From Cloacimonetes bacterium TCS62 (GTDB taxonomy: Bacteria > Cloacimonadota > Cloacimonadia > Cloacimonadales > TCS61), in assembly GCA_001577185.1 (NCBI GenBank), contig LSCM01000030.1:1-10194 (forward strand): a stretch of DNA of 10,194 nucleotides, in the 5' to 3' direction. A program made the translations under genes and the position numbers. This document shows, piece after piece, positions 1 through 5,600 of this stretch; the stretch's first letter is position 1, and each line of letters begins with the position of its first letter. Below the pieces are notes generated by a model. The model made no database searches. It worked only from the letters and a program-made list of their open reading frames with translations, and had not been told where the DNA came from.

Positions 1-55
1 GGAAAATACTCTGCACAAAGTTTTTGGAAAGTTTCTAAATATTTTAATCTACATC

Positions 56-200
56 GCCGCTTAGCGGCTTAGTTCAACACACGTGTCAGCGGGTAGGCTG
101 GGTGGTTTGTTTTGGCTGTATCGTACCGATTCAGGGTTTAGCGGTTTGTACGGGCTGAATCATTCTGATTCCGCCGCACACGCCAAACTTCTTGCTCAGT
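56..200. other. GC-richer foldable non-coding block
   Basis: This stretch is clearly richer in G and C than the rest of the window and has no credible reading frame. It contains several inverted repeats: a tight hairpin GCCGC-TTA-GCGGC (56-68), the palindrome ACACGTGT (79-86), GATTCAG/CTGAATC (128-134 with 155-161) and an outer pair TTTGGC/GCCAAA (111-116 with 182-187) that encloses the GATTCAG stem. It could be an intergenic repeat, a structured RNA or the end of an element. I cannot assign it to a family. The rest of 1-427 shows nothing I can support as a gene. Confidence 0.35.
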
Positions 201-427
201 GTCAATCAAAAATAATAGAATAATTTTGAAAAAATAGATCATTTTAGTCTGATAGAAGTGATTTTATGCTGTATTTCACTGTTTTCAGGAATAGTATCCC
301 TATGAAGAAAATTGGAAATTTATCTTTTCTGGAATGTTCATCTCGCTTGCTCATACTCCCTGTCAAAACTTTCTTTCGTCTTCGGTTATTTATTAACCTG
401 ATCACTAATTTTCTGATTCGACTCAAA

Positions 428-539
428 GGAGAACGAGATGACCGGTAAATCTATTAGTCGAAGCGTCTGTTAGAGTCCTGAAATTAATTTCAGGACTCTG
501 CAACCTTCTGCGCTGTGCGCTGCCGGTCATTCCGTCTCC
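428..539. repeat. Nested inverted repeat with a perfect 28-bp palindrome
   Basis: The outer arms are GGAGAACGAGATGACCGG (428-445) and CCGGTCATTCCGTCTCC (523-539); the reverse complement of the second matches the first closely, and the inner 8 bases (438-445 with 523-530) match exactly. Between them, 472-499 is a perfect 28-base palindrome (two 14-base halves around AATT). Both arms, read inwards on their own strand, look like a Shine-Dalgarno followed by ATGACCGG, giving an 11-codon ORF on plus (438-473). No T-tract follows, so it is not a standard intrinsic terminator. It may be a small foldback or MITE-like repeat or an operator; no target-site duplication is evident. Confidence 0.5.
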
Positions 540-602
540 ACATTTTGTGGTTCAAGCTTTCCAGCTTCTTCTTGATCTTCACTCTATGCGTTTATAATTT
601 CT

Positions 603-800
603 CTAAGCTGTCTGGCGTAATACCTCTTTTATTGGTAATTTTTTTATACTTTTTCCTATCGATTCCGAGTACTCAAGTAAATATCTACAATATTGCTGTT
701 TTTTCTTTTTTGTTTTCTTATTGTTAAATCTTTTACTTCTAAAATATCGGTCAATTGCTCTCCTATTTTCACAATTTATCTTTGTATTATCAGGTTTCAT
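603..800 (-). CDS. Doubtful small lysine-rich protein, 65 aa
   Basis: I do not recognise this ORF. The ATG at 800 is preceded by GGGAG with an 8-base spacer, which is why I prefer it to the in-frame GTG at 809. The product begins MKPDNTKINCENRRAIDRYF and has a very basic middle (KKTKKKKQ); it has no signal peptide, membrane segment or cysteine motif. A basic short protein of this kind could bind nucleic acid, but lysine codons are also the chance product of A-rich DNA. It stands alone, upstream of the nested repeat at 428-539 in its own reading direction. The only support for its being real is the ribosome binding site and an uninterrupted frame. Confidence 0.28.
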   Translation of the reverse strand: MKPDNTKINCENRRAIDRYFRSKRFNNKKTKKKKQQYCRYLLEYSESIGKSIKKLPIKEVLRQTA

Positions 801-1001
801 TTTTATCACTCCCAGTTAACATATCAATAGAGATTGGAACACCCCTCTTTTTTCTGTATTCACTAAATGGCAGAAGAGTCAAGCTTGAGGCTGAAGAGGT
901 TTCAAAAGCTCTGAGAAAAAGTAAGTGTTTTCTATATAAAACTTTATTATATAAGGATTTAACGGATATTATAAAAAAACAGACTGCCTTAATAATATCT
1001 C

Positions 1002-1012
1002 AGACAGTCTAT
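1002..1012 (+). repeat. Left copy of 11-bp direct repeat AGACAGTCTAT
   Basis: AGACAGTCTAT occurs here and again, in the same orientation, at 8695-8705 close to the tRNA-Thr gene. This copy also forms the right arm of a stem AGACTG/CAGTCT (981-986 with 1005-1010). The two copies bracket both recombinases and the operon, so they could be the attachment-site cores. Eleven-base repeats arise by chance dozens of times in AT-rich DNA of this length, so only the location is suggestive. Confidence 0.25.
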
Positions 1013-1035
1013 TTATGTTATGAAAAACCCAAAAA

Positions 1036-1135
1036 TGTAACTTTTTTTTGTAACTTACCGTAAAGTAATGCTTTACAAAGTTACATTTTAGTTACAATTG
1101 CTAACAGAAGTGTTTAACTGTAGTAACCGGGTAAC
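1036..1135. repeat. Cluster of six GTAAC/GTTAC words with a hairpin
   Basis: TGTAAC appears at 1036-1041 and 1049-1054, its complement GTTACA at 1080-1085 and 1091-1096, and GTAAC again at 1123-1127 and 1131-1135. The central copies form a hairpin: GTAACTT (1050-1056) with AAGTTAC (1078-1084), and inside it GTAAAG (1060-1065) with CTTTAC (1071-1076). On the minus strand the stem is followed by A residues, not T, so it is not a typical terminator for the gene ending at 1114. Repeated words beside a replication-type ATPase gene suggest an iteron or binding region, but that is inference. Confidence 0.4.
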
Positions 1136-2856
1136 TTGTCTTTTTTTAGAACTACACACCTTTTAGCTTTATTGCCAATCTTCTTACTATGTGATGTAAT
1201 AGGTTTGCCTATTTTTGTTTTATCTGTGATTTTGATATCTTCATCATAATGAGCAATATAAGGAGATTTCTTCAATAACTCTTTGATGTTTTTGAGACTC
1301 ATATAAGGAAAATATTTCTTTTTGTAGCTATCTTTGATGATACTCCAGACCCCATTAAAATTAAAATAAACATATTTCTGATCCATTGCGATGTACTGGC
1401 TGGCAGAACTCTTATCTAGCAACCTTTCCAGCTCCCTGATAAAGTAGATCAGAGGATTTAAGTAACTTTCGGTCTTATGGATCTGGTCCTCTAAGAAATT
1501 TAGTGTTGTTTTCTCATCCGGAAGTTGCTCAGAGTTGCTGATAATCTTCTGTAATGCCAAGAAACAGCCACCTACCAAAGCATAATTTTCAATGATCCTG
1601 GGGCTGGCTTCTTTTACAGATAGTTTTTTTCCAAATTCTTCTACACTAGAGAGAATATCTTCTAGTTGCAAATTCTTCAATATCTCTGTAATAAAGCAGC
1701 TAAATCCATCTGCTTGTTGTCTTGCTTCATCAAATAAAGGTTTATTCATCTTTATTGTATCCAGAGAAATGAAAATACAGCGACTGACCACTTGCTTATC
1801 AAAAGGTTCAACAACTGTTGTTATGATCGTTGAACCATTGACTGTTCTTTCTAGCGCTTTCTGAGGATTCTTAGGATCGTATTTCACCGAACCTTGTCCA
1901 TCATAGCGACTCTTGATAAAATCGAAATGACCTTCTGAGAGTTCATTTAGAACCATCGGCAGATTGTTTAGCAACAATGATTTACTCTCAATGCCGATTT
2001 TTGTGGCATTCCCTGCACAATTCACATTTGCTAATGACAGGTTCATTCCGAATAATTGACAGATCAATTCGGTTAAACCACCTTTTCCTCGACCTGATGC
2101 AGCTAAAATGTAGAGTAGAGGAAAATGTTTTTTCCTGGTCATATATTGTTGGAAAAACATAGTCGCTGTTGCATATCCTAAGATCAAGATCGCTTGTTTA
2201 CCATACAATTTGAAAAAATAATCCCATAATTTTTTAAGATCTATTTTGCTTTCGCTGATAGAGATCATATCTGTTTCTTCAAGATTATAACCTTTGTTCT
2301 CTATCCATAATGTTTTAGAGAAATCAACTAATTTATTTTTTTCCCATACCTTATTACCAAGATTGTATAGATTGGTACTAATTTTACCAAAACCATGCTT
2401 ATCTTCAACTATCTTACCTTTATCCAACGAGAGTATAATATCTCTGAAATCCTTATAAACATTATTAGGCATATCTATACTGTAATCAGTTTTACTTAAC
2501 AGTTTACGATTGAAACTATGGACACTGAGAAATTCCTGGGGATGGAACTCAATTGCTTTTTCATTGATCTGAAGAACACGTATTCGTACCCCATTATCTT
2601 CTTTAGAATGAAGAAATTCCAGATGTGTGAAATTTGTATGATAGACCTTTTCATCATTGGTATAATTAAACATACCTTGATTGTCTCGGTCATAATCATA
2701 TTGTTGCAATTTTTCCAGAAATTCATCCTTATTGTTTACTTCATGTTCTTCAATAATATCCATAATATCTCGTTCGATATTTTTACTTGCATCTTGAAGA
2801 AGCTCGTTACTGCAAGTTAGCAGTCTTTCAACCTTACTCCTTTTTAATTTACGCAT
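1114..2856 (-). CDS. P-loop ATPase resembling a replication helicase, 580 aa
   Basis: Last and largest gene of the operon. The start at 2856 is chosen because AGGAGG lies 6 bases upstream; a longer reading frame to 2907 would run deep into the preceding gene. The N-terminal 240 residues match no family I recognise. Residues 246-270 form a P-loop (FPLLYILAASGRGKGG, K258), followed by a Walker B-like stretch ending in NE (299-305), a strand with a polar tip resembling sensor 1 (STIITT, 342-347) and a candidate arginine finger (R359 in SRCIFISL). This order fits the AAA+/superfamily 3 helicases of phage, plasmid and integrative-element replication proteins. The usual Ser/Thr after the Walker lysine is Gly. 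No primase motif was found, so this would be the helicase or loading part only. Function is inferred from fold-like motifs and context. Confidence 0.68.
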   Translation of the reverse strand: MRKLKRSKVERLLTCSNELLQDASKNIERDIMDIIEEHEVNNKDEFLEKLQQYDYDRDNQGMFNYTNDEKVYHTNFTHLEFLHSKEDNGVRIRVLQINEKAIEFHPQEFLSVHSFNRKLLSKTDYSIDMPNNVYKDFRDIILSLDKGKIVEDKHGFGKISTNLYNLGNKVWEKNKLVDFSKTLWIENKGYNLEETDMISISESKIDLKKLWDYFFKLYGKQAILILGYATATMFFQQYMTRKKHFPLLYILAASGRGKGGLTELICQLFGMNLSLANVNCAGNATKIGIESKSLLLNNLPMVLNELSEGHFDFIKSRYDGQGSVKYDPKNPQKALERTVNGSTIITTVVEPFDKQVVSRCIFISLDTIKMNKPLFDEARQQADGFSCFITEILKNLQLEDILSSVEEFGKKLSVKEASPRIIENYALVGGCFLALQKIISNSEQLPDEKTTLNFLEDQIHKTESYLNPLIYFIRELERLLDKSSASQYIAMDQKYVYFNFNGVWSIIKDSYKKKYFPYMSLKNIKELLKKSPYIAHYDEDIKITDKTKIGKPITSHSKKIGNKAKRCVVLKKDKLPGYYS

Positions 2857-3049
2857 CTTCATCCTCCTGGATATAATCCTTTCTTTCCAGCCATTTTTTT
2901 GCATCATCTTTTCTTATTCTGTACACATTGCGTATTTTTTTTGCTGGTAATGCACTATCAGCAATTTCTCGTCTAATCGTTTCTGTACCCACATCGACAA
3001 GTTCTGCTAAGTCCTTTACGGTTATATAGTTTGCCTTCTCCTTAATCAT
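2849..3049 (-). CDS. Excisionase-like HTH DNA-binding protein, 66 aa
   Basis: A short protein consisting of one MerR/excisionase-type winged helix (HTH_17-like): YITVKDLAELVDVGTETIRR forms the helix-turn-helix at residues 8-27, followed by the basic wing (KKIRNVYRIRKDDAKKWLER, 37-56) and an acidic tail. Such proteins act as recombination directionality factors or as regulators of integrative elements. GGAGG lies 5 bases before the ATG at 3049. The gene overlaps the end of the recombinase by 8 bases and its own end overlaps the ATPase by 8 bases, so it is almost certainly co-translated with both. Its place immediately after a recombinase gene favours an excisionase role, but a transcriptional regulator remains possible. 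Confidence 0.75.
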   Translation of the reverse strand: MIKEKANYITVKDLAELVDVGTETIRREIADSALPAKKIRNVYRIRKDDAKKWLERKDYIQEDEDA

Positions 3050-4214
3050 TTAATCCTCCATTTCTATTACTGTCAGATCTCCCGAACAACATTTTTATTT
3101 GTTTCATCCCATATTTTCGTAGTTCCTTATTGGATGATTCGGAAAGTTTTATTAAAGTTTCAATTGATTCATTATTTTTATTTTTTATGACATTTCGATC
3201 TTTATGTAGTCCCGCAATTAAGCTTTTCTTCTGCTTTTCTGTTAGAGGAGCATATGTACCTAAAGTAGTTGCTATATTTTCATGTCCTACATTCTGGCTA
3301 ATCGCCTTAGTTTCTTCCATACTTCTAGCTACTTTATCTGCTGCATGTATGCAAGCATGTCTAAAAGTATGCGGATAATAGTAACCTATGTCGGTTTTGA
3401 TCATCCTTTGCTTCATTATTTCTCTTAGTCGACCTGATGAAATAAATTTCCTAGTTACTTTAGTAGATTTCTTATAAGTTAAGTTCTCTATTTTCTCACG
3501 CTTAGCACCTGGGAAAAAAGCATCTTTATAACCAAACCCCTTTTTTAACAAATAATCATACCATTCATCGATTTCGCTTAAGAAATTATTTCCGAAATCG
3601 AATAAATGAGTATTTATCTGCTTGGAGTATTTTGTTCTAACTCCTTTCTTAGGATTTTGATCAATACTATGTTCTTCAGGATCATAACACTCTAAGCTTA
3701 ATGATGCTAAAGCATCTATTCTAGCTCCACTACAGATTGCCATGGAAAATAAAGCTCTATCTCTACTGTCGATCTCAGTCTTTTTATCGATGGAATTAAT
3801 GATTTTCTTAACCTGCTCAATTGTTGGATGTTTTACAAAGTTGTTTTTTGCTTGAATTTTCTTTTTCTCTTTGAGACTCAGATTAAGGTATTCAGTGTTA
3901 AATATTTTAATATGACTTTTATACCCGGGCTGTAAATGTAACCATTGAAAAAAGTTAGACATCTTTGTTAGGACACTATTCACAGTATCTAAACTAATCT
4001 TCTTACCGTTGTACTTGTGATTTTTCACTTTCTCTTTAAATGATAAAGCAATTTTTTCGTTGAATTTTTTGAAATCTAGATTACCCGTATATTTTTGCCA
4101 TAATTGGAAAGCCTGCTGATATTTCTTCAAAGTTTTTTCGCTGTATCCTTTTGCTTTCTCAAGCCACCGATTATACTTTCTCTGAATATACACATTATCA
4201 CTATTGGTTCTCAT
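3042..4214 (-). CDS. Tyrosine recombinase, 390 aa (operon copy)
   Basis: Site-specific tyrosine recombinase with a full set of candidate catalytic residues: R165 (CSGARIDAL), K195 or K198 in the beta-hairpin region, H282 and R285 (PHTFRH), H311 (VGHEN) and the nucleophile Y321 (GTYAPL). The N-terminal part, about 10-115, fits a SAM-like core-binding domain (SEKTLKKYQQAFQLW); there is no obvious arm-binding domain. About 70 basic residues follow the tyrosine, a longer tail than usual. GAGGAG lies 6 bases before the ATG at 4214. The ATG overlaps the stop of the 29-codon ORF upstream (ATGA), and the 3' end overlaps the excisionase-like gene. Position inside a replication-like operon suggests element maintenance, dimer resolution or integration; which one cannot be told from sequence. 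Confidence 0.9.
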   Translation of the reverse strand: MRTNSDNVYIQRKYNRWLEKAKGYSEKTLKKYQQAFQLWQKYTGNLDFKKFNEKIALSFKEKVKNHKYNGKKISLDTVNSVLTKMSNFFQWLHLQPGYKSHIKIFNTEYLNLSLKEKKKIQAKNNFVKHPTIEQVKKIINSIDKKTEIDSRDRALFSMAICSGARIDALASLSLECYDPEEHSIDQNPKKGVRTKYSKQINTHLFDFGNNFLSEIDEWYDYLLKKGFGYKDAFFPGAKREKIENLTYKKSTKVTRKFISSGRLREIMKQRMIKTDIGYYYPHTFRHACIHAADKVARSMEETKAISQNVGHENIATTLGTYAPLTEKQKKSLIAGLHKDRNVIKNKNNESIETLIKLSESSNKELRKYGMKQIKMLFGRSDSNRNGGLND

Positions 4215-4300
4215 ACTGTTCTCCTCTTAAAAATTTGTTTGATTATCTCTTTTCGTTTTCCCATATAATCCATTTCGAGTTCTTTCATAAAATTCTTCAT
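4211..4300 (-). CDS. 29-aa mini-ORF coupled to the recombinase
   Basis: This ORF fills the gap between the zinc-ribbon protein and the recombinase. The ATG at 4300 follows AGGAG with a 6-base spacer, and that AGGAG begins within the TAG stop of the gene before it. The peptide starts MKNFMKELEMDYMGKRKEII, is mostly charged and could form one amphipathic helix. Its TGA overlaps the recombinase ATG as ATGA, the classic arrangement for translational coupling. It may be a real small protein or mainly a device that delivers ribosomes to the recombinase start. No family is recognised. Without it this would be the only long gap in an otherwise overlapping operon. Confidence 0.55.
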   Translation of the reverse strand: MKNFMKELEMDYMGKRKEIIKQIFKRRTV

Positions 4301-4309
4301 TTTAAACTC

Positions 4310-4807
4310 CTATTGTTTTTTTTTATTTTGATACACTCTTAGCTTAGAAGAAGAGTTCTCATTTAGACTCTTATCCTCTTCCTTGTATTTCGGGTTACAA
4401 TTCTCTAGCATTTTGATTTTTCGATCACTGGTATATTTCCAAATTGAACAGCCACATTTCTCACATTTTGCTCGTATGATCACCTGTTTTGCGTTTTCCC
4501 CTAGTGTTTTACCGGTTGTTATGATTTCTTGTGTTCCAGCAGAACCTTTACGTGCAGCTTTACATTTAACACAGTATGATTCATCTGGTTGTAATGGTGT
4601 TCTACGTGCTGCTCTTTTTCTTTTCAGATACTCTATAAGTGATTTACCTTCCACCAAAAATGGTCTGCGATTTTCATCCAATACATTAAGCCCATCTTTG
4701 TGCCAGCCTTGTACAGTTCTTACGTGAACTCCTAATAATTCTGAGATTTCTAAGAAAGTATAATAGTGAGAGCTTTTGATCTTGCTGAGTTGGTATTTTT
4801 TACTCAT
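4310..4807 (-). CDS. HTH plus zinc-ribbon DNA-binding protein, 165 aa
   Basis: The start at 4807 is chosen for the GGAGG 4 bases upstream; the longer frame to 4891 would overlap the previous gene heavily. Residues 16-40 (YTFLEISELLGVHVRTVQGW) are a MerR/excisionase-like helix-turn-helix, followed by a wing with RRPFLVEGKSLIEYLKRKR (47-65). Cysteine pairs C79-x2-C82 and C115-x2-C118 look like a four-cysteine zinc ribbon. The C-terminus (about 140-165) is charged and probably disordered. The protein likely binds DNA in the element's recombination or regulation. Its start overlaps the end of the first HTH gene by 8 bases (ATGAGTAA). The pairing of HTH and zinc ribbon is seen directly; a precise role is unknown. 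Confidence 0.7.
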   Translation of the reverse strand: MSKKYQLSKIKSSHYYTFLEISELLGVHVRTVQGWHKDGLNVLDENRRPFLVEGKSLIEYLKRKRAARRTPLQPDESYCVKCKAARKGSAGTQEIITTGKTLGENAKQVIIRAKCEKCGCSIWKYTSDRKIKMLENCNPKYKEEDKSLNENSSSKLRVYQNKKKQ

Positions 4808-5072
4808 AATCCCTCCCATTATCTTCTTCCAAGATGTGCTGGTTTGCTTCCTTTTCAATTTGCTGTTTAGACTTGACCAGGTTACCTTCATTCAGGACGA
4901 AGTCATCTAAATCCTTCTTCAAGAAATAGAGCTTCCTTCCCCTTAATCGAAAGAAATTCAGAACTCGCTTGTGTGTATACGAATATAATGTCGCTGGTTT
5001 TAGCGATAGATATTCGCATGCCTCCTCTAATGATAGAAAAGGTCTTTGGTGCATCATTTGTTTAAATGTCAT
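4800..5072 (-). CDS. Excisionase-family HTH protein, first gene of operon, 90 aa
   Basis: Winged-helix DNA-binding protein of the HTH_17/excisionase type: RPFLSLEEACEYLSLKPATL (10-29) carries the helix-turn-helix, and RGRKLYFLKKDLDDFV (44-59) the wing and following helix. The C-terminal 30 residues are acidic and may be disordered. AGGAGG lies 5 bases before the ATG at 5072. It heads the minus-strand operon, so it is a good candidate for the regulator that controls it. Its Shine-Dalgarno can pair with two upstream stretches, suggesting control of translation. It is the first of three small HTH proteins in the operon, all different in sequence. Confidence 0.75.
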   Translation of the reverse strand: MTFKQMMHQRPFLSLEEACEYLSLKPATLYSYTHKRVLNFFRLRGRKLYFLKKDLDDFVLNEGNLVKSKQQIEKEANQHILEEDNGRDYE

Positions 5073-5074
5073 AT

Positions 5075-5137
5075 GTTCCTCCTAATTAAAGGAGGTCGCA
5101 TTGCGACTTTGATGTTGCTTTTTGATAATGGAGGAAC
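5075..5137 (-). promoter_or_regulatory. Operon leader with two alternative anti-Shine-Dalgarno stretches
   Basis: On the minus strand the Shine-Dalgarno AGGAGG (5083-5078) can pair with CCTCCT (5095-5090) across a 6-base loop. It can instead pair over 8 bases, GGAGGAAC (5082-5075) with GTTCCTCC (5137-5130). Between the two lies a hairpin GTCGCA-A-TGCGAC (5107-5095). The first and second pairings exclude each other, which is how a translational switch or a protein-bound leader could work. A bare palindrome CGTTATAACG (5137-5146) lies just upstream. I see no convincing -35/-10 pair, so transcription through this stretch is assumed, not shown. Confidence 0.45.
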
Positions 5138-5600
5138 GTTATAACGCTTTATTAGTTAATCTATGAGAATATGTGTTAATTTAGTTACTAGGTAGTATCG
5201 AGGTTGTATGCGACCCTAAAACACTATTATCAAAAATACTGTATGAATATTAAGAATTTATGCTCTCAAGTTTTGATAAAAATATAATCAATCAAATAAA
5301 ATGATTTAAGCAGATCTGAACTAATCGTAAAATATTGAATGATTGCTTGTTTAGAATAAATTCCCTATTGAGTAAGAATGTTAATTTTTAAATATCTTTA
5401 TTGTTTTTATCATCATGAAGTAATCGATGTGTAGTATCTGAATGATGATAACTATTTCAATATACTATTGATTGAATAATTTTCGAGATATGTAACAGAA
5501 GAGATCTTCTTTGTAGAAAAAAGGTTCAAAAAGTTTTACAAAACATAATTTCTTAATAAAAGATATCCACCTCATCATCAGATTCTTTATGTCTATTTCT
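5138..5600. other. AT-rich non-coding region with inverted repeats
   Basis: No credible gene lies between the operon leader and the gene ending at 5601. Inverted repeats include ATTATCAAAAA (5226-5236), the reverse complement of TTTTTGATAAT at 5119-5129, and TTATCATCAT (5407-5416) with ATGATGATAA (5442-5451). TGCGAC at 5209-5214 repeats the word found in the leader hairpin (5095-5107). These may be operators for the HTH proteins or parts of a replication or transfer origin. None can be assigned from sequence alone. Confidence 0.35.

Noticed and set aside
72..200. Integron attC site
   Set aside because: GTTCAAC at 72-78 fits the RYYYAAC half-site and the block folds, but no matching GTTRRRY partner is in the right place and no integron integrase is present.
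438..473. 11-codon ORF with a strong Shine-Dalgarno (leader peptide)
   Set aside because: It ends at the palindrome as an attenuator might, but no plus-strand gene follows for several kilobases. The signal is better explained as one arm of the inverted repeat.
981..1010. Intrinsic terminator of the operon
   Set aside because: The 6-bp stem AGACTG/CAGTCT has an 18-base loop and no T-tract on either side in the right place.
755..1063. 102-codon open frame on plus
   Set aside because: It has no ribosome binding site, its first half is low-complexity hydrophobic sequence, and it runs through the 1050-1084 hairpin. A stretch around LNGRRVKLEAEEVSKALRK looks protein-like and may be a remnant, but this is too weak to call.
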